Positions 25,186-32,035 of a DNA stretch of 64,000 bases are shown here, piece by piece. A program made the position numbers and the translations under genes. The first letter of the stretch is position 1, and each line of letters starts with the position of its first letter. Below the pieces are notes generated by a model. That model was not told the DNA's origin. It saw only the letters and a program-made list of their open reading frames with translations, and searched no databases. Location of the stretch: assembly GCA_023428025.1 (NCBI GenBank), contig JAEYZN010000012.1:62001-126000 (forward strand), in the 5' to 3' direction. Source of the stretch: Bacillota bacterium (GTDB lineage: Bacteria; Bacillota; Clostridia; Christensenellales; SZUA-584).

Positions 25186-26583
25186 ATGGGGAAAGTCCAT
25201 ATTACCGACACAATATTAAGAGACGCGCATCAGTCGCAAGCAGCCACCCGCATGAAGACGTCAGAGATGCTGCCCGTAGCCGACCAGTTAAATCGGGCGG
25301 GTTATTGGTCCCTGGAAGCGTGGGGGGGCGCGACGTTCGACTCCTGCCTGCGCTTTCTCAATGAAGACCCGTGGGAACGGCTGCGCGTGCTGAAGTCCGC
25401 AATCCCGGACACCAAGCTGCAGATGCTGCTCCGCGGACAGAATCTGCTGGGATACAAGCACTATGCTGACGACGTGGTAGACCTGTTTGTCAAGAAAGCC
25501 ATTGAAAACGGCATCGACGTGATCCGCATCTTCGATGCGCTCAACGATATCCGCAACATGAAAACCGCAATGGCTGCCACCAAGAAATATGGCGGTATCT
25601 GCGAGGCGGCTCTGTCGTACACCACCAGCCCGGTTCACTCGCGTGCGTACTTTGTGGACATGGCGAAGCAGCTGGAGCTGCTGGGCGCCGACACCATCTG
25701 CATCAAGGACATGGCCAACCTACTGCTGCCTTACGAAGCCTACGAACTCGTTAAGGAGCTTAAGCAGGCGGTCAAGATCCCGATCCATGTTCACACGCAC
25801 AACAAGACGGGCGTGGGCGATATGGCTTATCTGAAGGCTATTGAAGCGGGCGCGGACATCGTGGACTGTGCGCTGTCGCCTATGGCGAACGGAACGGCCC
25901 AGCCCTGCACCGAATCGCTGGTGGCCACGCTGGCGGGCACCGAGTACGACACCGGCATGGATATCGTGCTGCTCAACAATATTGCACAGCATTTCAAGGG
26001 CGTCGCCAGGCGCCTGATGGGAGACGGCTTCCTGAAGCTCGACGTGCTGGGCGTGGACATCAACACGCTCATCTACCAGGTGCCGGGCGGCATGTTCAGC
26101 AACCTGCTTGATCAGCTGGATAAGGCGGGCAAGGGAGACCAGCTCGAGGAAGTGCTCAAAGAAGTGCCGCGTGTGCGTAAAGAGTTCGGTTACCCGCCGC
26201 TCGTGACGCCCACCAGCCAGATCGTTGGCACGCAGGCCGTGCTGAACGTGATAGCGGGAGAGCGATATAAAATGGTGTCCAAGGAGAGCAAGGCGCTGCT
26301 GCGCGGCGAATACGGCCAGCTGCCCGGCGAGGTGGACCCGGACGTGCGCAAGAAGTGCATCGGCGACGATACGGTGATCACGCACCGCCCTGCGGACGAC
26401 ATTGCGCCTGAGCTGGATAAATACCGCGAAGAAATCAAGGAGTACATGGAGCAGGAGGAGGATATATTGTCCTACGCGCTGTTCCCGCAGGTATCCCAGA
26501 AGTTCTTTGAATTCAGAAGAGCGCAGAAATACGGCGTGGATGCGTCAACGCTTGACAAAGCGAACATGATCCATCCCGCGTAA
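25186..26583 (+). CDS. oadA: Oxaloacetate decarboxylase alpha / 5S transcarboxylase-type carboxyltransferase
   Basis: The 465-residue protein is a DRE-TIM metallolyase-type carboxyltransferase: TDTILRDAHQS holds the metal-binding Asp, and IHVHTHNKTG holds the metal-binding histidines; the carbamylation Lys is expected in TICIKDMANLL. The C-terminal half (GVDINTLIYQVPGGMFSNL) matches the conserved carboxylase domain. It ends without its own biotin domain, like the 5S subunit. It converts oxaloacetate to pyruvate, or the reverse, with carboxybiotin. AAGGAGG precedes the ATG. Confidence 0.92.
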   Translation: MGKVHITDTILRDAHQSQAATRMKTSEMLPVADQLNRAGYWSLEAWGGATFDSCLRFLNEDPWERLRVLKSAIPDTKLQMLLRGQNLLGYKHYADDVVDLFVKKAIENGIDVIRIFDALNDIRNMKTAMAATKKYGGICEAALSYTTSPVHSRAYFVDMAKQLELLGADTICIKDMANLLLPYEAYELVKELKQAVKIPIHVHTHNKTGVGDMAYLKAIEAGADIVDCALSPMANGTAQPCTESLVATLAGTEYDTGMDIVLLNNIAQHFKGVARRLMGDGFLKLDVLGVDINTLIYQVPGGMFSNLLDQLDKAGKGDQLEEVLKEVPRVRKEFGYPPLVTPTSQIVGTQAVLNVIAGERYKMVSKESKALLRGEYGQLPGEVDPDVRKKCIGDDTVITHRPADDIAPELDKYREEIKEYMEQEEDILSYALFPQVSQKFFEFRRAQKYGVDASTLDKANMIHPA

Positions 26584-26604
26584 TTGAAACAGATTCTGAT
26601 GTGA

Positions 26605-26639
26605 GGAAAAAGGCATTTCATTGTTGAAATTTCTTTTCC
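26605..26639 (+). terminator. Stem-loop after the carboxyltransferase cluster, possible terminator
   Basis: GGAAAA-AG and ATTTCA pair with TGAAAT and CTTTTCC around a TTGT loop. T residues lie partly within the stem, so its strength as a terminator is unclear. It overlaps the gapA promoter. Confidence 0.4.
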
Positions 26640-26652
26640 GATGCATTATGAT
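26624..26652 (+). promoter_or_regulatory. gapA promoter
   Basis: TTGAAA and TATGAT are 17 bases apart, about 48 bases ahead of the ATG, which has AAGGAGG upstream. Confidence 0.7.
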
Positions 26653-26700
26653 AGTCCAGTAAGTTTGTGAAATATTTATTTAACCAAGGAGGATTTTAAT

Positions 26701-27708
26701 ATGGCAATAAAGGTTGGTATCAATGGCTTTGGCCGTATCGGTCGGCTGGTTTTCCGCGCAGCTGTGGGAAACCCCAACATCGAGGTCGTGGGCATCAACG
26801 ATCCCTTCATCGATCCCGAGTACATGGTGTACATGCTGACGTATGACACCGTGCATGGCCGTTTTAAAGGGACTGCGTCGCCCAAAGACGGTGCGATCGT
26901 CGTCAATGGCAAGGAAATCGCCGTATATGCCTGCATGAACGCTGCTGAGATTCCATGGAGTTCCTGCGGTGCGGAATATATCGTCGAGTCGACGGGCGTC
27001 TACACAACGACGGAAAAAGCCAGCGCACACTTCGCCGGCGGCGCCAAGAAGGTCGTCATTTCCGCTCCCTCAGCTGACGCGCCGATGTTCGTTGTGGGCG
27101 TCAACCAGGATTCCTACAAGCCCGATATGAACGTTGTGTCCAACGCTTCCTGCACCACCAACTGCCTGGCTCCGCTGGCCAAGGTCATCGACGACAACTT
27201 CGGTATTATCGAAGGCCTGATGACGACGGTTCATGCCACCACGGCCACCCAGAAGACGGTGGACGGCCCCTCCAAGAAGGACTGGAGAGGCGGCAGAGGT
27301 GCTGCGTTCAACATCATCCCGTCTTCCACGGGCGCTGCAAAAGCGGTTGGCAAGGTTATCCCGAAGCTGAACGGCAAGCTCACCGGTATGTCTTTCCGCG
27401 TGCCCACGGCTGACGTTTCCGTTGTGGACCTGACTGTCCGCCTCGAGAAAGCCACCACGTACGATGAGATCAAAGCCGCTATCAAGAAGGCCTCCGAGAA
27501 TGAAATGGCCGGTATCCTGGGCTACACCGAGGATCAGGTTGTTTCTTCCGACTTCATCGGCGATGCCAGAACCAGCATCTTCGACGCTGGCGCGGGCATC
27601 ATGCTCAATCCCAACTTTGTCAAGCTCGTTTCCTGGTACGACAATGAGTGGGGTTATTCCAACAAGGTGCTCAGCCTCATCGAGCACATGGCTTCTGTGG
27701 ACAAATAA
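26701..27708 (+). CDS. gap: Glyceraldehyde-3-phosphate dehydrogenase, type I
   Basis: The 335-residue glycolytic enzyme oxidises glyceraldehyde-3-phosphate with NAD and phosphate. The Rossmann segment IKVGINGFGRIGRLVFRA opens it, and the catalytic Cys is in SNASCTTNCLAPL; DWRGGRGAAFNIIPSSTGAAKAVG and WYDNEWGYSNKV are further family signatures. It stands alone between its own promoter and terminator and shows the codon bias of a highly expressed gene (aag, aac and gtt heavy). Confidence 0.98.
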   Translation: MAIKVGINGFGRIGRLVFRAAVGNPNIEVVGINDPFIDPEYMVYMLTYDTVHGRFKGTASPKDGAIVVNGKEIAVYACMNAAEIPWSSCGAEYIVESTGVYTTTEKASAHFAGGAKKVVISAPSADAPMFVVGVNQDSYKPDMNVVSNASCTTNCLAPLAKVIDDNFGIIEGLMTTVHATTATQKTVDGPSKKDWRGGRGAAFNIIPSSTGAAKAVGKVIPKLNGKLTGMSFRVPTADVSVVDLTVRLEKATTYDEIKAAIKKASENEMAGILGYTEDQVVSSDFIGDARTSIFDAGAGIMLNPNFVKLVSWYDNEWGYSNKVLSLIEHMASVDK

Positions 27709-27722
27709 GCGAATTAATCAAG

Positions 27723-27750
27723 GACGATCGGTTATCCGGTCGTTCTTTTT
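27723..27750 (+). terminator. gap terminator
   Basis: ACGATCGG and CCGGTCGT pair around a TTAT loop and are followed by TCTTTTT. Confidence 0.9.
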
Positions 27751-27814
27751 ATTTCCAGAAAAAATAAATGTTAAGTACATGTAAAATATAACTGTAAATC
27801 TTCGTGATTTTTCG

Positions 27815-27843
27815 TTGACGTTACTCTCTATTTGCGATATTAT
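27815..27843 (+). promoter_or_regulatory. Promoter of the Gre-like gene
   Basis: TTGACG and TATTAT are 17 bases apart. Transcription would begin near 27850, upstream of the leader terminator. Confidence 0.7.
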
Positions 27844-27871
27844 ACTCCTTGTGTCAATTGAGACATAATGG

Positions 27872-27898
27872 AGGCACACCTCAATAGGGTGCCTTTTT
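27872..27898 (+). terminator. Leader terminator or attenuator before the Gre-like gene
   Basis: AGGCAC and CCT pair with AGG and GTGCCT around a CAAT loop, with one bulged A, followed by five T residues. It lies between the promoter and the ribosome site, so most transcripts could stop after about 48 bases. Confidence 0.7.
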
Positions 27899-27923
27899 GA
27901 ACGGCTTTCAGGAGGAGGCAACA

Positions 27924-28394
27924 ATGCGCGTCACGATGACAAAACACATCTACGACTATCTGGCCAATCATATGATGTATATACATCATCAGAAGCTCAA
28001 TATGATAAAAGGCTATTCTCTCGATTACGATTCGTATATGGGGATGCTGAGCTTTTTAAACGGCTATATAAAGAAGCTGGAGCAACTGATTGACAACGCG
28101 ATCATCACAGCGGGAGAGGACTGTCCGCCCATCATGATAATAGGAAGCACAGCCGTTATACGGCGCGATGGCGTGGAAACGGAATACGGTATTATACTCC
28201 CCTGCGGCGGCCATCTGTCGCGTCAGCGCCCCGGCGCTATGGTGCTGACAGCAGGAACCCCGGCCGCGGATGCATTGCTGTTCAAAACAGTGGGAGAGGA
28301 AGTTTTCCTGGAGACGTTTGATCAGAACGGCAACATCGATCGGATTATATATGACAGCATTTTCGACAGTGAACAGTATGCCGCCAGTTTTTAG
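27924..28394 (+). CDS. GreA/GreB C-terminal domain-like protein
   Basis: The 156-residue protein has a helical N-terminal half (MTKHIYDYLANHMMYIHHQK, then a segment that could form a short helical hairpin) and a C-terminal FKBP-like domain resembling Gre factors: IIGSTAVIRRDGVETEYGIILP, then TAGTPAADALLFKTVGEEVFLE in the place of the usual SPLGxALLG block. Gre factors enter the RNA polymerase secondary channel and rescue stalled complexes. The N-terminal acidic tip cannot be placed with confidence, so cleavage activity is uncertain. The ATG at 27924 follows GGAGGAGG. Confidence 0.7.
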   Translation: MRVTMTKHIYDYLANHMMYIHHQKLNMIKGYSLDYDSYMGMLSFLNGYIKKLEQLIDNAIITAGEDCPPIMIIGSTAVIRRDGVETEYGIILPCGGHLSRQRPGAMVLTAGTPAADALLFKTVGEEVFLETFDQNGNIDRIIYDSIFDSEQYAASF

Positions 28395-28421
28395 CGGAAC
28401 TTAAAGATGATTGCATGAAAG

Positions 28422-28450
28422 CCTTCGGATATATGCCCGAAGGTTTTTTT
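28422..28450 (+). terminator. Terminator of the Gre-like gene
   Basis: CCTTCGG and CCGAAGG form the stem around an 8-base loop, followed by seven T residues. Confidence 0.9.
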
Positions 28451-28609
28451 GTTCTTACAGCAAGCAGTCTATACACAGGGGGTGAAGATAAAAGTAAAAG
28501 CCCGATAAAAATCGGACTCTTTTTGCGGCAGGCTTTCTAACGCGAAACCCGCATAAATATAGGCAAATCAAAAGACCGTCGATATACATCAACGGTCTTT
28601 TGTATGATG
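28451..28609. other. Non-coding stretch with two hairpins
   Basis: No gene is seen between the Gre-like gene terminator and the left inverted repeat. A hairpin CCGAT-AAAA-ATCGG at 28502-28515 is followed by ACTCTTTTT and may be a weak second terminator. ACCCGCATAAA-like words at about 28546 and 28636 are related but short. Confidence 0.4.
28570..28601 (-). terminator. Bidirectional terminator at the hydrolase 3' side
   Basis: AAAAGACCGT and ACGGTCTTTT form a perfect 10-bp stem, with a further GAT/ATC pairing inside and an ATAC loop. A and T runs flank both sides, so it could stop transcription from either direction, including that of the leftward hydrolase. Confidence 0.8.
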
Positions 28610-28629
28610 CGAGTGTTCATAAGGACAAA
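28610..28629 (+). repeat. Left 20-bp inverted repeat flanking the hydrolase
   Basis: CGAGTGTTCATAAGGACAAA here is the exact reverse complement of 29623-29642. The two copies bracket the hydrolase gene and its promoter region. Confidence 0.9.
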
Positions 28630-28697
28630 CTCGGAACCCCGCATAAAATAAAGTTTTTCGGCGTGAGCAAGTGAATATTACACCACTCCGGTTAAGT

Positions 28698-29492
28698 TCA
28701 TAATTGCTGAATGAAATTTAGTATTTCTGCATTTACTTGTTCAGGATTATCCCCGTTTGAAAAATGCGCTGCATTTTCGATCATTACCAGCGGGTATTCC
28801 ATGTTGCTTGCCCATTTCCTGCAATATTCCCGGACCTTTCCCGTTTTATCATACGCACCGAGTAAAATTGCCGCCGGACACGGAAACGAAACATTCCGAT
28901 TCTCTTTAATAAATCCGGCATATGCAATATCCATCTGCTCGATAATCTCGGCTTTTGTCAGAGGTTCAAGCATACTCATCATCATATTATAGGAATACTT
29001 TGTTCGGGAAACAGATTTCGCCATACTTTTACGTAGAGTTTTATCTGGGAACCATTTCGCCATTGAGGCTGCCCGCTTCAGCCACCATATATCCGATTTT
29101 GAATAATAACCAAGCCCAAAAGGCGTTGTGTCCAGCGCCACAAACCCGTCTGTTCGTTGCGGGTACATTTCCGCAAACATTTGCGAGGGGTATCCGCCCA
29201 TTGACATTCCGACCAACACAACTTTACTTATCGACTCCGCATCCAAAATTGAACGCAATGCTTGAGCACAGTTCTCATACGAAAAGTCCTTATAGGGGCA
29301 TGACAGTCCATGCAAAGGAACATCCCATGCTATGATATTAAAATTTTGCTTAAAAAACGCCACCTGTTTTTCAAACATTCTGTGATTGGCTGTTAAACCA
29401 TGCGAAAAAACAATCGATTTACTGTCCTTATTGCTATGAGATATCCAGTAATGAACTGTCCCTCGTTCTGATTCAATACTTTTATGTACCAT
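28698..29492 (-). CDS. Alpha/beta hydrolase
   Basis: The 264-residue protein has the alpha/beta hydrolase fold: SHGLTANHRMF at the oxyanion strand, the nucleophile elbow GMSMGG, and the catalytic His in ENAAHFSNGDN. The expected acid lies near GAYDKTG. The substrate cannot be told. The gene is visibly AT-richer than its neighbours and uses more A- and T-ending codons, suggesting recent gain. The ATG at 29492 follows GGAG by nine bases; a GTG at 29501 lies on the ribosome site and is less likely. TATAAT lies upstream at 29552-29557 (minus strand) with a poor -35. Confidence 0.85.
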   Translation of the reverse strand: MVHKSIESERGTVHYWISHSNKDSKSIVFSHGLTANHRMFEKQVAFFKQNFNIIAWDVPLHGLSCPYKDFSYENCAQALRSILDAESISKVVLVGMSMGGYPSQMFAEMYPQRTDGFVALDTTPFGLGYYSKSDIWWLKRAASMAKWFPDKTLRKSMAKSVSRTKYSYNMMMSMLEPLTKAEIIEQMDIAYAGFIKENRNVSFPCPAAILLGAYDKTGKVREYCRKWASNMEYPLVMIENAAHFSNGDNPEQVNAEILNFIQQL

Positions 29493-29599
29493 AGACAACA
29501 CTCCATCGTATAATTAGTAATAACCTGTACCGCACGCACCATATCAGTCATATTATAACTTATCGGGGCGCATAAAGAAATGTATGCAAAACAAAAACA

Positions 29600-29625
29600 G
29601 GCTGACATATCATCAACCTGCTTTT
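29600..29625 (-). other. Stem-loop upstream of the hydrolase, near the right repeat
   Basis: On the plus strand CAGG-TGA pairs with TCA-CCTG around a short loop and ends in TTTT. It lies upstream of the hydrolase and downstream of the tRNA cluster; it can act as terminator only for plus-strand transcripts, so its role is unclear. Confidence 0.4.
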
Positions 29626-29642
29626 GTCCTTATGAACACTCG
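29623..29642 (-). repeat. Right 20-bp inverted repeat flanking the hydrolase
   Basis: TTTGTCCTTATGAACACTCG is the reverse complement of 28610-28629, with no mismatch. It ends 13 bases before the tRNA-Leu gene. Confidence 0.9.
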
Positions 29643-29655
29643 AAGTGTTTTAGGG

Positions 29656-29742
29656 TGGTGCGAGAAACAGGACTTGAACCTGCACGGGTGTGACCCCACT
29701 AGAACCTGAATCTAGCGCGTCTGCCAGTTCCGCCATTCTCGC
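29656..29742 (-). tRNA. tRNA-Leu (anticodon CAG)
   Basis: The acceptor GCGAGAA pairs with TTCTCGC, the anticodon loop TTCAGGT is held by CTAGA/TCTAG, and a long variable arm fits tRNA-Leu. CCA is encoded. It is the last gene of the eight-tRNA transcript. Confidence 0.97.
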
Positions 29743-29758
29743 ACATCAACTGGCTTAG

Positions 29759-29843
<85 letters not shown>

Positions 29844-29846
29844 GCA

Positions 29847-29922
29847 TGGAGCTGATGATGGGACTCGAACCCGCAACCTGCTGATTACAAATCAGCTGCT
29901 CTACCGATTGAGCTACATCAGC
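29847..29922 (-). tRNA. tRNA-Thr (anticodon TGT)
   Basis: The cloverleaf is complete, with acceptor GCTGATG, anticodon loop TTTGTAA between CTGA and TCAG, a normal TTCGAGT T loop, and an encoded CCA. Confidence 0.97.
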
Positions 29923-29930
29923 GAATCAAT

Positions 29931-30006
29931 TGGTGCCTCAGGACAGAATCGAACTGTCGACACAGGGATTTTCAGTCCCTTGCTCTACCGACTGAGCTAC
30001 CGAGGC
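29931..30006 (-). tRNA. tRNA-Phe (anticodon GAA)
   Basis: The cloverleaf has acceptor GCCTCGG, anticodon loop CTGAAAA between GGGA and TCCC, and an encoded CCA. It is the likely ligand of the pheST T-box in this window. Confidence 0.97.
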
Positions 30007-30050
30007 ATGTTGGTCCACTTTCAGATTTCAAAGCACTTTCAGAGTAAAAC

Positions 30051-30127
30051 TGGCGACCCGGAAGGGACTCGAACCCTCGACCTCTAGCGTGACAGGCTAG
30101 CGTTCTAACCATCTGAACTACCGGGCC
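30051..30127 (-). tRNA. tRNA-Asp (anticodon GTC)
   Basis: The cloverleaf has acceptor GGCCCGG, anticodon GTC in CTGTCAC between GCTAGC and GCTAG, and an encoded CCA. Confidence 0.97.
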
Positions 30128-30137
30128 ACATTCTTAC

Positions 30138-30214
30138 TGGTGGGGCCTCAGGGACTCGAACCCCGGACCGATCGGTTATGAGCCGACTGCTCTAACCAAC
30201 TGAGCTAAGGCCCC
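30138..30214 (-). tRNA. tRNA-Met (anticodon CAT, elongator type)
   Basis: The acceptor GGGGCCT is fully paired, including the first base pair, which argues against an initiator tRNA. The anticodon loop is CTCATAA between TCGG and CCGA. CCA is encoded. A lysidine tRNA-Ile cannot be fully ruled out by eye. Confidence 0.92.
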
Positions 30215-30239
30215 AGAAAGGTCGCGGCAGAGTGGTGAT

Positions 30240-30314
30240 TGGTGACCCCTAGGAGACTCGAACTCCTGTTACCGCCGTGAAAGGGCGGTGTCTTAACCGC
30301 TTGACCAAGGGGCC
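30240..30314 (-). tRNA. tRNA-Glu (anticodon TTC)
   Basis: The cloverleaf has anticodon TTC in CTTTCAC between CCGCC and GGCGG, a GGCCCCT acceptor and an encoded CCA. Confidence 0.97.
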
Positions 30315-30334
30315 ACGAAGCACGTTGTTTATGC

Positions 30335-30411
30335 TGGTCGGGGTGGAGGGACTTGAACCCCCGGCCCCATGCTCCCAAAGCACGTGCGCTACCAAACTGC
30401 GCTACACCCCG
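30335..30411 (-). tRNA. tRNA-Pro (anticodon TGG)
   Basis: The acceptor CGGGGTG is paired, the anticodon loop TTTGGGA lies between CGTGC and GCATG, and CCA is encoded. It is the first gene of the tRNA transcript. Confidence 0.97.
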
Positions 30412-30434
30412 TGTGTTTTTTCGCGACGATGTAT

Positions 30435-30463
30435 AATATACAGTATTCTCATATTAATGTCAA
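30435..30463 (-). promoter_or_regulatory. tRNA operon promoter
   Basis: On the minus strand a perfect TTGACA and TATATT are 17 bases apart, about 24 bases before tRNA-Pro. The order from it is Pro-Glu-Met-Asp-Phe-Thr-Tyr-Leu. Confidence 0.8.
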
Positions 30464-30557
30464 CAGCTTTTATCCAATATTTTTGATGAATCTGGGGTGT
30501 CAACAAAGGCTAAAAATAACGCCAATAAAGAGCAGATTGACTCCTTTTTTTATGGAG

Positions 30558-30586
30558 TTGCGGCAAAGGTGAAATCTGATTATAAT
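30558..30586 (+). promoter_or_regulatory. miaB promoter
   Basis: TTGCGG and a perfect TATAAT are 17 bases apart, 35 bases ahead of the miaB start. It is divergent from the tRNA promoter. Confidence 0.7.
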
Positions 30587-30621
30587 GGACAAAGAAAAGA
30601 AAGAGGAAAGATAAACGAAGA

Positions 30622-31974
30622 GTGAGCGAAAAACTAAAGCAACTGGTCGGCGAAAAGAAGCTGACCTATCATATCGAAACCTATGGCTGCCAGATGAATG
30701 CACACGAGAGCGAAAAAGTCGCCGGTGTGTTGGAAGACTGCGGATACACACCGGCTGAACACAAAGCCGATGCGGACTTTTTGCTGTTCAACACCTGCTG
30801 TGTGCGTGAGCACGCCGAAGCGAGGCTTTACGGCAACATCGGCGCGCTGAAGGACCACAAGAACGGTAAAGAGGATGCCATCATCGCGGTGTGCGGCTGC
30901 ATGATGCAGCAGCCCGAAGCGGCGGCCAAGCTGATGCGGCGCTTTCATTTTGTGGATATGGTGTTCGGCACCAACAGCATCCACCGGCTGGAGTCGCTGC
31001 TGGACGACGTGCTTGTCGGTGGGCAGCGCGCGTTTTGCGTGGACGAGGACATTTCCATCGTGGAAGAGATTCCCGTCAGGCGCGAAGGCGGCCCCAGCGC
31101 CTTTGTAAACATCATCTATGGCTGCAACAACTTTTGCACCTACTGCATCGTGCCCTATGTGCGCGGCCGCGAGAGAAGCCGGCAGGCTGACGACATTGTC
31201 GCGGAAATCGATGCGCTCTGTAAGGATGGCGTTGCCGAAATCACGCTGCTCGGGCAGAACGTGAATTCGTACGGCAACGATCTGGCTGATGGAATATCGT
31301 TTCCGCAGCTGCTGAGGCGCATCGACGGCGAGACGGACATACGCCGTATCCGTTTCATGACGTCTCATCCGAAAGACCTCACGGACGAACTCATCGCCTG
31401 CTACGGCGATCTCGCCAGCCTCTGCGAGCACATCCATCTGCCGGTGCAGTCCGGCAGCGACGGTATATTGAAGCGCATGAACCGGAGCTATACGCGGGCG
31501 CATTATCTGGAATTGGTGGACAAGCTGCGTGCGCGTGTGCCGGATATCGCCATCACGACCGACCTGATCGTCGGCTTCCCCGGCGAAACGGAAGAGGAGT
31601 TTAAGAAGACGCTCAGCCTCGTTTCCGGGGTCGGCTTCGATGCGGCCTACACTTTTGCCTACTCGAAGAGGAAGCTCACCAAAGCGGCGGAGATGCCGGA
31701 ACAGGTCGAAAAGGCCGTGAAATCCGAACGCCTCTCGCGCCTGAACGCGTTGGTGACCGCTTCCATGCAGAAACGCAACAGCGTCTACCGGGGCCGCACG
31801 GTGGAAGTGCTGGTGGAAAGCGTCAGCAAGCGGGACGCCGGAGACGTGGTGGGGCGCACGCGCATGTCCAAGACCGTCAATTTTGCGGGAGACGCGACGG
31901 ATGTGGGCAGCCTCGTCAATATTCATATCGACGAGGTGCTGACGCATACGCTGCGCGGCGTGCGCCTTGAATAG
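30622..31974 (+). CDS. miaB: tRNA-2-methylthio-N6-dimethylallyladenosine synthase
   Basis: The 450-residue radical SAM enzyme adds a methylthio group to i6A37 in tRNAs that read U-starting codons. The N-terminal UPF0004 domain has three cluster cysteines (ETYGCQMN, FNTCCVRE, VCGCMMQ), the radical SAM motif is YGCNNFCTYCIVPYVRG, and a TRAM domain ends the protein. The GTG start has no strong ribosome site, but no better start exists because an upstream reading frame stops. It heads the miaB-mutS-mutL-miaA-hfq run, which also holds miaA, the enzyme making its substrate. Confidence 0.95.
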   Translation: MSEKLKQLVGEKKLTYHIETYGCQMNAHESEKVAGVLEDCGYTPAEHKADADFLLFNTCCVREHAEARLYGNIGALKDHKNGKEDAIIAVCGCMMQQPEAAAKLMRRFHFVDMVFGTNSIHRLESLLDDVLVGGQRAFCVDEDISIVEEIPVRREGGPSAFVNIIYGCNNFCTYCIVPYVRGRERSRQADDIVAEIDALCKDGVAEITLLGQNVNSYGNDLADGISFPQLLRRIDGETDIRRIRFMTSHPKDLTDELIACYGDLASLCEHIHLPVQSGSDGILKRMNRSYTRAHYLELVDKLRARVPDIAITTDLIVGFPGETEEEFKKTLSLVSGVGFDAAYTFAYSKRKLTKAAEMPEQVEKAVKSERLSRLNALVTASMQKRNSVYRGRTVEVLVESVSKRDAGDVVGRTRMSKTVNFAGDATDVGSLVNIHIDEVLTHTLRGVRLE

Positions 31975-32035
31975 ACTTCACTGACACTTCAGATAAGAAA
32001 CAGACTGAACACTATATTCCAGCTGGAGGAAGCCG

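Noticed and set aside
25186..26583. Call of pyruvate carboxylase subunit B
   Set aside because: No biotin carboxylase subunit is next to it, and it has no biotin domain of its own. The neighbours fit a decarboxylase or transcarboxylase instead.
30634..31947. An open frame of 437 codons on the minus strand opposite miaB
   Set aside because: It is an antisense shadow; miaB has all cluster cysteines and the radical SAM motif on the plus strand.
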